Shown: positions 44,671-53,667, numbered from the stretch's first letter. The stretch: DNA of 64,000 nucleotides from Flammeovirga sp. EKP202 (GCF_014534745.1 NZ_JACVVP010000014.1:62001-126000); one strand, 5' to 3'. The notes: generated from the letters alone by a model not told the origin. Translations and numbers: made by a program.

Positions 44671-46545
44671 ATGAATAACAGAACACTACATCTATTTTAC
44701 CTTCTTTTAATTTTTTTAAATTTTCCAAGCTTCTCTAATGCGGAAAACGGAGAAATGGTTTTTAAAATTATTGAACTACCAGAGTTTACTCCTGACTCTG
44801 CAGACATTTATTTAGCTTCCTCACTAAACCAATGGTCTCCAAATGATGAAAAATATAAGTTTAAAAGGAGTCATGATGGGTATTATTATTTAAAATTACC
44901 CAGAATGGATGAGTCATTTCAGTATAAGTTTACAAGAGGGTCTTGGGAATCTGTGGAATCTACTGAAAATGGAGATTTAAAGCCGAACAGATATTACGAT
45001 CCGGAAAGCCCATCGATGATTGAAATACAAATTTATTCATGGCAAGATCTTGCAAATCAAATGGAAGAAAGGATACAATTGATTGTAACCGAACTTCCAG
45101 AAGGTACACCCTATGACGCCAGTTTATTTGTCGTTGGCGATTTTAATAATTGGAAGCCATTGGACCTTGAAAGTAAGATGGTGAAGCATTCGGATGGTTT
45201 TTATTATCTGACTTTACCCACTGGGTTAAGAAAGTTTGAATACAAGATCACCAGAGGTTCTTGGGAGTCTGTAGAAGGGAGAGAAAATGGTAGAGCGATT
45301 CCAAACCGTGTTTATGATGTAGCTGTAGATGGGTGGAAGAAAACAATCAAAATCCGTTCATGGGAGGACCTGTCAGGTAGTACAACTACGCCTTATATGT
45401 TCTTACTATTATTAGGTGCATTTCAAGGCTTGTTATTAATATTTTCAATTTTTGGAATACAAGAAAACAACAGGAGGGCCAATGTTGTCTTAGCGGTATT
45501 GATTTTATTTACTTCTATTGCTTTAATGTCCAGAGTGGCAATGTACTACAGGGATATATTTCAGATGTTTCCAAAGATATATCTCATCCCAGAAATGCTA
45601 TTGTTGATCTATGGTCCTTTGTTTTTTATATATATTAAGCAACTCACGGAATCTGAATCAAAGTCAAAAGAAATCTTTGTTCGTTTGATTCCGTTTGGCA
45701 TTCAAGTACTTGCATACCTTCCACTTTTTGCACTTTCAAATGATCAATTCGAATACGGTGTATTAAATAAACATTATGAAGTATTCTTCAACACTATTGG
45801 TGGTTTGGGGTTGATTTTTAGTGCTTATTATTGGTGGAAATGTAAGTGGTTATTAAGGTATCAACATCATCATAGTATGAACATTCTTTCAGAAGAGAGA
45901 AATATTAATTACCTCAATGGAGTAATGTTGGTGTATGCTACTTGTTTGGCGATTTGGAGTTTGATGTATGTTGTAGGTATAGGAGGGGTATTTTTCGATT
46001 ATTCACCTCAAAATATCATCAATATGCTTACCGATACGTTATGGTTAATTATTGCATGTATTTCATTTATAATGGGCTATTATGCAATGAATCAACCTGA
46101 AATATTGAGAGTGGCAGAGGAAGAAGAAATCAAAAGTATTGTTGAAGCTAAAGTAGAGGAGGAAGTGGAAGAGAAAGCACCTCAAGGTTTGACGGAAGAA
46201 CAGCTTTTACTGAAAGAAAAATTGGCTCAAGAAATGAATGAGCATAAATTATATACCAATTCAAGGTTGACTTTACCCGAACTTGCTCATCATCTTAAGA
46301 CAAGTACGCATGATATTTCTAAGGTCATTAATGACGGATATCAGAAGAATTTTTATGATTTTATAAACGGCTACAGAATTAATGCATTTATTGAGGAAGT
46401 GAATAAGGATACAAATCAAGAGTTGACGTATTTAGGGCACGCTTATAATGTGGGCTTTAACTCTAAAACAGCCTTTAATAGAGCGTTTAAAAAGGAGAAA
46501 AAGAAAACACCAACGCAGTTTTTTCAACAATTAGTTTCTCAGTAA
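44671..46545 (+). CDS. Membrane-bound AraC-type regulator with two glycogen-binding-like modules and 7 TM helices
   Basis: Predicted one-component transmembrane regulator. Order: signal peptide (1-24); two similar beta-sandwich modules at 28-128 and 136-235; seven membrane helices at about 241-263, 271-293, 302-323, 335-355, 371-389, 414-442 and 449-472; an acidic coiled linker (481-505); and an AraC/XylS DNA-binding domain (523-620, two helix-turn-helix units, TYLGHAYNVGFNSKTAFNRAFKK). Each module holds the N-W pair (SLNQW, DFNNW) and a KFTRGSWESVE / KITRGSWESVE strand, as in AMPK/CBM48-type glycogen-binding domains. The topology puts the modules outside the membrane and the HTH in the cytoplasm. 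Ligand and target genes are unknown; sensing a saccharide is inference. Confidence 0.88.
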   Translation: MNNRTLHLFYLLLIFLNFPSFSNAENGEMVFKIIELPEFTPDSADIYLASSLNQWSPNDEKYKFKRSHDGYYYLKLPRMDESFQYKFTRGSWESVESTENGDLKPNRYYDPESPSMIEIQIYSWQDLANQMEERIQLIVTELPEGTPYDASLFVVGDFNNWKPLDLESKMVKHSDGFYYLTLPTGLRKFEYKITRGSWESVEGRENGRAIPNRVYDVAVDGWKKTIKIRSWEDLSGSTTTPYMFLLLLGAFQGLLLIFSIFGIQENNRRANVVLAVLILFTSIALMSRVAMYYRDIFQMFPKIYLIPEMLLLIYGPLFFIYIKQLTESESKSKEIFVRLIPFGIQVLAYLPLFALSNDQFEYGVLNKHYEVFFNTIGGLGLIFSAYYWWKCKWLLRYQHHHSMNILSEERNINYLNGVMLVYATCLAIWSLMYVVGIGGVFFDYSPQNIINMLTDTLWLIIACISFIMGYYAMNQPEILRVAEEEEIKSIVEAKVEEEVEEKAPQGLTEEQLLLKEKLAQEMNEHKLYTNSRLTLPELAHHLKTSTHDISKVINDGYQKNFYDFINGYRINAFIEEVNKDTNQELTYLGHAYNVGFNSKTAFNRAFKKEKKKTPTQFFQQLVSQ

Positions 46546-46692
46546 TTAAATATGCCCTTTAAATAAGTTAATTTATTATAATTATTTTGTGGTATGTTGT
46601 TGATTCTTTGGGAAATATTTAAATCTCAATATTTATACTATTATATTTGTAATTAATCTAAATAAGAATAAGGTTTACAATATCTTTTGTAT

Positions 46693-46700
46693 TAATTTTG
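46693..46700 (+). promoter_or_regulatory. Bacteroidota -7 element (TAATTTTG) of mrp-nifU
   Basis: Exact TAnnTTTG, 34 bases before the mrp ATG. Confidence 0.5.
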
Positions 46701-46734
46701 TGCCAACAAATATCTAATTGAGGAATATAGGAAT

Positions 46735-47838
46735 ATGGCATATACGCAAGATGATATAATTAAGGCCTTATCAACTGTAGAAGAGCCAGATTTAAAGAAA
46801 GATTTAGTTTCTTTAAATATGATTAAGGATGTGGAGGTAGAAGGTAATAAAGTATCTTTTACTGTAGTTTTAACTACACCTGCATGTCCATTAAAAGAGT
46901 TAATAAGACAGCGTTGTGAAGACGCTATACATAGAGATGTTGCTGAGGATTTGGAGATAACTGTAAATATGACTGCAGAAGTAACCTCTCTTCAACAACG
47001 TGGACCAGTGTTACCGGGCGTGAAAAACGTGATTGCGGTTTCATCTGGAAAAGGTGGCGTAGGTAAATCTACTGTCACTGCAAACCTTGCTTTAGCACTT
47101 GCAGAAACAGGAGCAAAAGTAGGTGTAATGGATGCTGATGTATATGGACCTTCGATTCCTACAATGTTCAATTGTGAGAATGCTCAGCCAGGAGTTGTGC
47201 AAAGAGGAGAGAAAAACGTCATTATTCCAATCGAAAAATATGGAGTAAAGCTATTATCAATTGGTTTCTTAACGCCTTCAGATAATGCTGTAGTATGGAG
47301 AGGGCCAATGGCTAGTTCAGCAATTCGTCAGTTCTTTATGGATACAGATTGGGGAGAATTGGACTACTTATTGATTGATTTACCTCCAGGTACAGGTGAT
47401 ATTCACTTATCATTAGTACAAACTGCAAAAGTGACAGGTGCTGTAATTGTATCTACACCACAGAAAGTAGCCTTAGCAGATGCTGTAAGAGGATACAAAA
47501 TGTTTGCATCTAAAGATGTAAATGTTCCCATCCTTGGTGTCGTAGAGAATATGGCTTACTTTACTCCAGCAGAACTACCTGACAACAAATATTACCTGTT
47601 TGGTCAGGATGGAGCAAAAACATTTGCACGTAGATATGAGTTACCTTTCCTAGGAGAAGTGCCTTTGGTACAGAGTGTTAGAGAAGGTGGCGATGATGGA
47701 GTACCTGTTGTAATGGAAGAAGGTAACCCAGCAGGTAAAGCTTTCGTTACAATTGCAGAGTCTTTAGCAAGAAACGTTGCCATTAGAAATGCAGAATTGC
47801 CAGAGACAGACCAAGTAGAAATTAAGACTTGGGAATAA
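46735..47838 (+). CDS. mrp: Mrp/ApbC-type Fe-S carrier ATPase
   Basis: Cytoplasmic P-loop NTPase of the Mrp/NBP35 family, thought to carry Fe-S clusters to target proteins. An N-terminal DUF59/MIP18 domain (1-85, with CPLKELIRQRC) precedes the ATPase domain with deviant Walker A GKGGVGKS (105-112) and DYLLIDLPPGTGDIHLSL. The CxxC that ligates the bridging cluster in other Mrp proteins, just after 'VENM', is absent here (VENMAYFTPAELPDNKYYLFG). The cysteines left are Cys51, Cys61 and one in NCENAQ. The gene is joined to the nifU-like gene by a 34-base gap. Length 367. Confidence 0.93.
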   Translation: MAYTQDDIIKALSTVEEPDLKKDLVSLNMIKDVEVEGNKVSFTVVLTTPACPLKELIRQRCEDAIHRDVAEDLEITVNMTAEVTSLQQRGPVLPGVKNVIAVSSGKGGVGKSTVTANLALALAETGAKVGVMDADVYGPSIPTMFNCENAQPGVVQRGEKNVIIPIEKYGVKLLSIGFLTPSDNAVVWRGPMASSAIRQFFMDTDWGELDYLLIDLPPGTGDIHLSLVQTAKVTGAVIVSTPQKVALADAVRGYKMFASKDVNVPILGVVENMAYFTPAELPDNKYYLFGQDGAKTFARRYELPFLGEVPLVQSVREGGDDGVPVVMEEGNPAGKAFVTIAESLARNVAIRNAELPETDQVEIKTWE

Positions 47839-47872
47839 TAAAAGATATTAACGCCTTAATAGGATTACATAT

Positions 47873-48124
47873 ATGAGTGAAACATTAATTAATGAAGTAG
47901 AAAAAGCCTTAGAAACAATTCGTCCTTATTTAGAGGCGGATGGTGGAAATGCCAAAGTAGTCGAAGTTACTGAAGATGGTGTAGCTAAAGTGGAGTTGTT
48001 GGGAGCTTGTGGTGATTGCCCTATGTCAGCGATGACATTGAAGGCTGGAATAGAGCAGGCCATAATTAATGCAGTACCAGAGGTGAAAAAAGTTGAGGCC
48101 ATCAATATGACTGTAGAGTCTTAG
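47873..48124 (+). CDS. NifU-like Fe-S scaffold protein
   Basis: 83-residue stand-alone NifU C-terminal (Nfu) domain that holds a [4Fe-4S] cluster for transfer. The signature is IRPYLEADGGNAKVVEV followed by LLGACGDCPMSAMTLKAGIE with Cys46 and Cys49. Being next to mrp, it probably supplies or receives clusters in the same pathway. The two are surely one operon (34 bases apart). It ends at a strong hairpin. Confidence 0.95.
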   Translation: MSETLINEVEKALETIRPYLEADGGNAKVVEVTEDGVAKVELLGACGDCPMSAMTLKAGIEQAIINAVPEVKKVEAINMTVES

Positions 48125-48148
48125 GACTTCACTGTTTGTAAAATAATC

Positions 48149-48187
48149 AATAAGCCACTTCGCTTTATACAAGTGAAGTGGCTTATT
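48149..48187. terminator. Bidirectional terminator
   Basis: 17-bp stem (one wobble) with a five-base loop, between the convergent nifU-like and DUF5916 genes. Confidence 0.85.
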
Positions 48188-48191
48188 GTGT

Positions 48192-50759
48192 TTAAAGCAT
48201 TCTTTTGACTTGACCATAATCCAAGAAATAACTCAAACGTATGGAAAGTGTATTCAGCTGAGGTTCTTCCCACATTTCCTTCATGTTGTCTGAGAAGGTG
48301 ATTTCAGAATTGTGATTGGAAGATTTTAATTCATTTCTCCACATAGCGGTAAGAAAACTTCCCGGAAGGAATTCCCAACTGTAAGAAAGCTCCATATCAA
48401 ATGTATTATAATTGGTGTTTTGTGTATGCTCACCGTTTTCATCAAGGTCTGTATAATCTGTGGTTAACAGATCACCTGTCGTTGATAAATCAAAAAACTC
48501 ATCATAATCTACTCTTCTCCAATAATGCCTTAAACGCAGTTTCATGGACATTTTAGGATTGAAATAATATTTAGAAGTAAAATTGTTCTCAAATGTTTTA
48601 ACGTCTCTATTGCCATAAATTACACTTTCCACATCACCATTATCTTCGTGAAGTGTGGTCACATACCCCTTCTCATCTCTCTGATTGTTCCAAGAAACAG
48701 AATGTGTGAGGTCAAAACGATCCGTAGCTCTATAGGTTTGATTATAAGAAATAAAATTATCCAGCTGAGAAAATTCAGGTCTTGCCCAATAGGATATTCT
48801 CACACTTCCCGTATATAAGTTTCTACTGTCTGAATTGATTGTAAAACCTCCACCGTGTGACATGTACTCTTTGAAGTAATAACCATGCTCTCTTGGCCCA
48901 AAATAATCATAAGATATTCCGGGGTGGATATAACTATCAACGTTCATACTCCAAAAGTTATTAAACAGGAAATAACCATCTGCCCATACTTTTCTACTTG
49001 TGAAAGTTCTAGGATTGTAAAGCCAATTTTCATCATAACCTACTCTCAACCAGTAGCGTTGATAAAATGGTCCCGCTTCAAATTGATTATAAGAGGCATT
49101 CGAATAAAACCCAATTTTATTTACAGCGGAGTTATACCCCATATCATTAGGGTTGTAAGTGTCTGATTCAATATTTGAAGTTGCCCAATAACGCCACTTT
49201 CCACTCACTTTACCACCTCCAACATCGATTCTATGTCCTAGTTGAGTATAACCTTTTTGTTGTGTTTGTCCATTTTCACTTTCTTCTGAAGGAAAAAACT
49301 CTTGGCTCAATGCTCCAAAACCTCTGAATCTATAGGTATTTGTTCGGTCAAAGAAATTGAAATCGGTTGAAGTAACATTCGAAGATTTAAATCCTTCTCC
49401 TCTATAGACGTTAGCGTTCATCACTCCAATCTTAGAGTTATTCGGTAATGCTTGTTCTACAGAGATGATATTAAAATTAGTCACTGGATCAGCGAGTTCT
49501 TCTCTTCTTTCCCCTGTAGTACTATCTTCAATGATGGCAAAGGTTTCATTGGTAATAGAGTTTAAAATACCTACTCCGAGTCCTTTTTCTGTAATACCCG
49601 TCAGTTTTGTATTATTAAGAATAGGAGCATCTGAAGGTTTATAAATAAAGGCTTCATTTTCTCTGAGTACTTCATCACCAGGGTTATTATGGTTTTGTCC
49701 GATTCTTCTGGAGTAAAACTGATCCCATTTATTGAAGATGGTGGTGCCTTGGGTGAAAAAATCCCTAAACTCTCCAAATTGCACTTCATAGGCAGAGAGG
49801 TTCAAGACTTGGTTGTCTGCTTGTACTTGAGAGAAATCTGGAATTAAACTTACATCTAAAGTAAAACTTTGACCTAAACCTACCTTGATATCCGCTCCAC
49901 CTGAAAAAGTGTGAGCAAATTGTCCTCCTTGTTGACCAATAGAAACATTACTAATATAAGGTGTAAGCGAGAGTCTAATTGGTGGATTGACATCGTAGAT
50001 TCCTCTGAGTGTTCCAAATTGATTGACATATCCTGACTTATTGGCATCAACAGCATTCCAATAAGAAGTCTCACCCGAACGAGCGATAACCCTACCAAAG
50101 TTCAATCCCCATATTTGTTCTTTTCCGTCAGGCATTCTCAATGCTCTATAGGGAATTTCCATTTCAACAGCCCATCCTTCCTCATTGACCTTTACGGCAC
50201 TTGTCCATATTTCATTCCAGTTGCCATCCCATCCAGATGTGCCTTGAATACGATCACTTTGTACGCCTGATGCACTTACCACAAATTCATAAGTGTCTTG
50301 TTGCGTGTTGTAGGTATCAAAAGACACAATAAAGAAATCACCACCATTACCGCCTGAGTCTCTTTCTCCCATATTGGTGCGTATGGAGTCTGGTGCTGTG
50401 TCATAAAGTTGTGCACTTATATAAATGGCGTAATTGTCATAGGCCACTTGTACTTTGGTCTTTTGGGAAGATTTTTGAAGGTTGTTGGGAGAATTTTGAA
50501 TAAAATATCCCTCAGAAACATATTTCATTGGAGTGTCTTCAAAGTAAATATAGTTTCTTGTACTGGCCGTAAGCTTATTGATTTGTAACGGATCTTTCCA
50601 TACCTGATCATCCAAAATGCCATCTATTTTTGGTGGAGAAGCAGTGGGCCAGGCATGCAAATTTTTTCTACTAATATGTTGTGCATTTAATTGCTGAATT
50701 GGTAGAATGATAATTACAAGTGACAAGCATAAAAAAAGGTTCACGAATTTAGTTGCCAT
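48192..50759 (-). CDS. DUF5916 outer-membrane protein with CBM9-like N-terminal domain
   Basis: 855-residue outer-membrane protein. After the signal peptide (ending QLNAQ, about residue 26) a carbohydrate-binding family 9-like beta-sandwich spans about 40-250 (PPKIDGILDDQVWKD, YAIYISAQLYDTAPDSI, EGWAVEMEIPYRALRMP). The rest is a large beta-barrel region (SLTPYISNVS, FTLDVSLIPDFSQVQADNQVLNLS and LRLRHYWRRVDYDEFF), the usual DUF5916 arrangement. Function is not known; by architecture it may bind and move a glycan across the outer membrane. The C-terminus LSIRLSYFLDYGQVKRML is a barrel end. A -7 box lies 42 bases upstream of the ATG. Confidence 0.9.
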   Translation of the reverse strand: MATKFVNLFLCLSLVIIILPIQQLNAQHISRKNLHAWPTASPPKIDGILDDQVWKDPLQINKLTASTRNYIYFEDTPMKYVSEGYFIQNSPNNLQKSSQKTKVQVAYDNYAIYISAQLYDTAPDSIRTNMGERDSGGNGGDFFIVSFDTYNTQQDTYEFVVSASGVQSDRIQGTSGWDGNWNEIWTSAVKVNEEGWAVEMEIPYRALRMPDGKEQIWGLNFGRVIARSGETSYWNAVDANKSGYVNQFGTLRGIYDVNPPIRLSLTPYISNVSIGQQGGQFAHTFSGGADIKVGLGQSFTLDVSLIPDFSQVQADNQVLNLSAYEVQFGEFRDFFTQGTTIFNKWDQFYSRRIGQNHNNPGDEVLRENEAFIYKPSDAPILNNTKLTGITEKGLGVGILNSITNETFAIIEDSTTGERREELADPVTNFNIISVEQALPNNSKIGVMNANVYRGEGFKSSNVTSTDFNFFDRTNTYRFRGFGALSQEFFPSEESENGQTQQKGYTQLGHRIDVGGGKVSGKWRYWATSNIESDTYNPNDMGYNSAVNKIGFYSNASYNQFEAGPFYQRYWLRVGYDENWLYNPRTFTSRKVWADGYFLFNNFWSMNVDSYIHPGISYDYFGPREHGYYFKEYMSHGGGFTINSDSRNLYTGSVRISYWARPEFSQLDNFISYNQTYRATDRFDLTHSVSWNNQRDEKGYVTTLHEDNGDVESVIYGNRDVKTFENNFTSKYYFNPKMSMKLRLRHYWRRVDYDEFFDLSTTGDLLTTDYTDLDENGEHTQNTNYNTFDMELSYSWEFLPGSFLTAMWRNELKSSNHNSEITFSDNMKEMWEEPQLNTLSIRLSYFLDYGQVKRML

Positions 50760-50800
50760 GCTAGTTAATAAGTTGTGCGTTTGATTGTAGGGTAATAATT

Positions 50801-50808
50801 CAAAGATA
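50801..50808 (-). promoter_or_regulatory. Bacteroidota -7 element (TATCTTTG) of the DUF5916 gene
   Basis: Exact TAnnTTTG on the minus strand, 42 bases before the ATG. Confidence 0.5.
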
Positions 50809-50919
50809 TATTACGATACTAAGGATGATTGCGAATTGATTTTGTTTTAATATAGTTGTTGCGAAGTTTCATTTCTTCCATTTGAAGGTATAAAAAAAGG
50901 CCACAATATATTGAAGTGC

Positions 50920-51142
50920 TAATACATTGTATAAACTAAATTAACTTCTAATCGATCTTTCTACTAGCTTTTATAGGGTCTGCTTTCAAGTTCTCTTCTA
51001 CTTCATTTTTTGTCTTGAAACAAAACAAAACAATCAAGGTTTAGAAGTTAAACAATAGCGTCATTCGCATCCTACAAATCAGCAGAAATTTCCCGATTTC
51101 TAAATACTATAAATATTTGAAAACTTAGTTTACGATGTATTA
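50920..51142. repeat. Intergenic repeat, copy C (internally deleted)
   Basis: About 223 bases. The ends are inverted copies of each other: TAATACATTGTATAAACTAA at the left and TTAGTTTACGATGTATTA at the right. The right part keeps AGCGTCATTCGCATCCT and the AGAAAT/ATTTCT hairpin seen in copies A and B, while about 170 central bases are missing. Sequence is more diverged than between A and B. Confidence 0.75.
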
Positions 51143-51247
51143 ATTACAATTTCAGTATTATATCATCAGTATTCAATAGTTATTAATATTACTTAAGAAA
51201 AGGGAGTGTATACTTCGTTCTTTTATGATTTTTTGCATTTTGTTTTA

Positions 51248-51263
51248 AACATTGATCAATGTT
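51248..51263. promoter_or_regulatory. 16-base perfect palindrome upstream of the toxin-like cluster
   Basis: AACATTGATCAATGTT, a possible dimeric-regulator site 105 bases before the first gene of the cluster. No matching regulator gene is adjacent. Confidence 0.35.
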
Positions 51264-51368
51264 GTAGGTTTTTAACCCAAACATAAAAAATAGGTGTTAT
51301 TTTCCTATTAAAGTTTACACGTTGTAACAAGCTTTCTTACTAAACGGGATAATGAAATATAAAAGCAA

Positions 51369-51836
51369 ATGAAGGTGCCTGATAGAATTATGGTTAAATA
51401 TTATGTATTACTATTAGTGGTTGTTTTTTTATTAGGGGGGATTTTAATCTCTTGTACGAATAATGAATTAGAAATTCAATCTATTGATGTTTATGCTATA
51501 AAGTGGTTTACTTTTACTGAATATTCATATGATAGTGAAATTATTATTAATCATAGGAAGAGGAAACATTTTAAAATCGAGAATGAGAAGGATTTAAATT
51601 TAATAAGTAAGAGGTTAACTAAGCTAAAACCATTAGAAGGATATAATGATCTTGATGTACGGATGGTTTGTCATATTAATTATTCTGATGGTTCAAAAGA
51701 TGAATTGTGTTTTGGAACTACCATTGTTTCAAAGTATAAGGGAGCTATTTATGAGAAAGACACTATTTTAATTAATACTATTGAAAAGTATTCAACTGTT
51801 GATAATAGTATTCCTAAAAGATTTAGAAAAAAATGA
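51369..51836 (+). CDS. Lipoprotein of unknown function before the RHS-core protein
   Basis: 155 residues with a hydrophobic leader and lipobox GGILISC (Cys about residue 29), so it is probably anchored in the inner or outer membrane. The body is small and polar, with no family I can name. Its stop codon overlaps the next start by four bases (ATGA), so the two are coupled and expressed together. Base composition is among the lowest in GC in the window, unlike the GC of nearby housekeeping genes. It could be an immunity or accessory protein for the adjacent toxin-like protein, which is inference from position. Confidence 0.6.
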   Translation: MKVPDRIMVKYYVLLLVVVFLLGGILISCTNNELEIQSIDVYAIKWFTFTEYSYDSEIIINHRKRKHFKIENEKDLNLISKRLTKLKPLEGYNDLDVRMVCHINYSDGSKDELCFGTTIVSKYKGAIYEKDTILINTIEKYSTVDNSIPKRFRKK

Positions 51837-52765
51837 AACATCTACTCCACTTTCTATTTATACTCTCTCTCATCAGTATAAATACCTTCGCACAAAATCC
51901 TTTTGAGCAATACAACTACAAACCAAAAGTAGCTACACTAAGCCAAGGGGAATACTATAAATTTCACGACCAGGACACGTTAGTTCAGATTGGATCTGTA
52001 ATTCTAAATACCAAAACACAAGAAATTGTAGCCTTTGTAAAAAAGGATACGCTGTACTCAGAAGCTACACTTGAACCTGATATTGTGAGCAGGTGGTTGA
52101 GTCCTGATCCTTTGGCGGAGAAGTATACGAGTTGGTCGCCTTATAATTATGTAATGGATAATCCGATTATCTTTATTGATCCTGATAGAAGAGATGTAGA
52201 TCTTGGCAATTTATATGATAAGGATGAGGATGGAAATTACTTATACAAACGTCAAATTTTATCTTTTGAATTATTTGCTTCAACAAAAACGGGTGCTCAA
52301 TTTTTAAAAAAAAGAGCTCAAAAAGGTTTTGAATTAAAAGGAGTTTACATAAAAAGTCTATCAATAAACTCAGAAGAAGGTGGAGAGTTAAGTAGTAAAA
52401 TAGATGCAAACTTCCAAGTTACAGACCTTGATGAATATGAAGTAACTAAACCTTTAGGAGGTGCCGATGGATTGACAGAAGGTAGTATAATTAATAATAA
52501 ACTTTCTTTAACATATCATATGGATGATGGTGATGCCAACTTCTTTAGTAATTATAGCTTGAGAGGTGAAACAGGTGGAGAAAAATTATTAGAAAGTATT
52601 GATACTTGGTCACATGAGATATTATTAAATGGATCCACAAAGGAAAATAATTTTCTTAAAGGTCAATATGATGGACAAGAAAAAATCCCTCATAACAGTT
52701 CTGAACATCTCAGGCAAAATGTTCAACAATCTCTTTATTATAAAAAAAAACTTATAATATGTTAA
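51833..52765 (+). CDS. Secreted RHS-core-tagged protein, candidate polymorphic toxin
   Basis: 310 residues. Signal peptide (ending NTFAQ, about residue 21), a short N-terminal region (QIGSVILNTKTQEIVAFV), then the RHS-repeat-associated core at 86-119 (RWLSPDPLAEKYTSWSPYNY ... NPIIFIDPD), with Arg-Arg where Gly-Arg is usual. The long RHS/YD shell is absent; only the core tag precedes about 190 residues of unfamiliar sequence. In RHS proteins the part after the core is the variable toxin. Here it has no family I recognise. It contains His261-Glu262 (DTWSHEILLNG) and Glu291-His292, which might be metal ligands, though no HExxH motif is present. It overlaps the upstream lipoprotein gene by four bases. 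Confidence 0.75.
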   Translation: MKHLLHFLFILSLISINTFAQNPFEQYNYKPKVATLSQGEYYKFHDQDTLVQIGSVILNTKTQEIVAFVKKDTLYSEATLEPDIVSRWLSPDPLAEKYTSWSPYNYVMDNPIIFIDPDRRDVDLGNLYDKDEDGNYLYKRQILSFELFASTKTGAQFLKKRAQKGFELKGVYIKSLSINSEEGGELSSKIDANFQVTDLDEYEVTKPLGGADGLTEGSIINNKLSLTYHMDDGDANFFSNYSLRGETGGEKLLESIDTWSHEILLNGSTKENNFLKGQYDGQEKIPHNSSEHLRQNVQQSLYYKKKLIIC

Positions 52766-52831
52766 GGATAATGAGAAATAAAATGAAGTTGAAAGTATCA
52801 GATGATTACATTTATAATAAGATTATTTTCC

Positions 52832-53374
52832 ATGGGTATTAATATAAAATTATCCACATATATTCTAATAATACTCTTAGGAGTTGTATCCTGTAAAAAG
52901 GATCAAATTTTAAAGATTAAAGAATTTGAGTCTGTAGGAAAAAGAAATCATTACTTTTCTGATACTCTGTTTATTGTAAGTAAAAAGTCAATATTTTATA
53001 GAATTGATTCCTTATTGATGTCTGATATTATTCCTCCAGAAAACAATATCTTCAATATCAAAATATTAAAACAGGATAGTTTTTATAACAAAAATTACAA
53101 ACAATATTTCTTCACAATTCATAGTACTTCAAATCTAAATTCATATTATGGCCTTTTTGAAAAAGACCATGGAACAATCTTTTTCACTAACACCGAGACC
53201 CATTCAAAATTTATTCTTAAAAAGATTAATTCAAATTCTTTGGAACCATCCGATCCTATCTATAAATATATTGACTCTGTTACTTCTCCACCTCCATACC
53301 AAGAAGAACTTTTTGATAATACTACAGAGGAAATAGATACAATTATTCTAGATGAAAATCTGCTTATAAGATGA
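52832..53374 (+). CDS. Lipoprotein following the RHS-core protein, candidate immunity
   Basis: 181 residues from Met at 52832, with a short leader and lipobox LLGVVSC (Cys about residue 21); a longer start at 52802 is possible. No family recognised. The body alternates short strands with many Asn, Ser and Tyr, and ends in an acidic tail (EELFDNTTEEIDTIILDENL). It begins 66 bases after the toxin-like gene on the same strand. A membrane-anchored protein next to a secreted toxin-like protein fits an immunity role, but nothing else supports this. Confidence 0.6.
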   Translation: MGINIKLSTYILIILLGVVSCKKDQILKIKEFESVGKRNHYFSDTLFIVSKKSIFYRIDSLLMSDIIPPENNIFNIKILKQDSFYNKNYKQYFFTIHSTSNLNSYYGLFEKDHGTIFFTNTETHSKFILKKINSNSLEPSDPIYKYIDSVTSPPPYQEELFDNTTEEIDTIILDENLLIR

Positions 53375-53605
53375 ATAAGATTAAGAAATTTAGGATAATC
53401 CCAATTTATTTTCATTTGAGGAACAACTTTATATACTTAAAATAATAGTTCGAATGAAAGATAATCGAAGGTTAGATGACTTAAGAGAAGAACAATAAGA
53501 AAAGGAGTTATACAATCTTGATTTAGGGGGTGGGAAAGATTAATATTATCATTTTATGTCTAATCTTAACAGTAGCACTTCTTTTGAATCTGTATGTTTA
53601 AAAAA

Positions 53606-53640
53606 CACCCTAGCTCAATGTCTTACATCAAACTAGGGTG
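53606..53640 (-). terminator. Terminator after the aminopeptidase P gene
   Basis: Eight-bp GC-rich stem CACCCTAG with its complement and a long loop, followed on the minus strand by a T run. Confidence 0.65.
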
Positions 53641-53667
53641 CAATAAATATTAAAGCTCTAAAGTGAA

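Larger units (their letters stand above)
50760..51368. other. 609-base spacer holding repeat copy C and a palindrome
   Basis: Contains the DUF5916 promoter-like box (50801-50808), repeat copy C (50920-51142) and a 16-base perfect palindrome (51248-51263). No ORF. Confidence 0.6.

Noticed and set aside
52610-52720. HE and EH pairs in the toxin-like protein as a zincin active site
   Set aside because: There is no HExxH motif and the spacing fits no metallopeptidase family I know.
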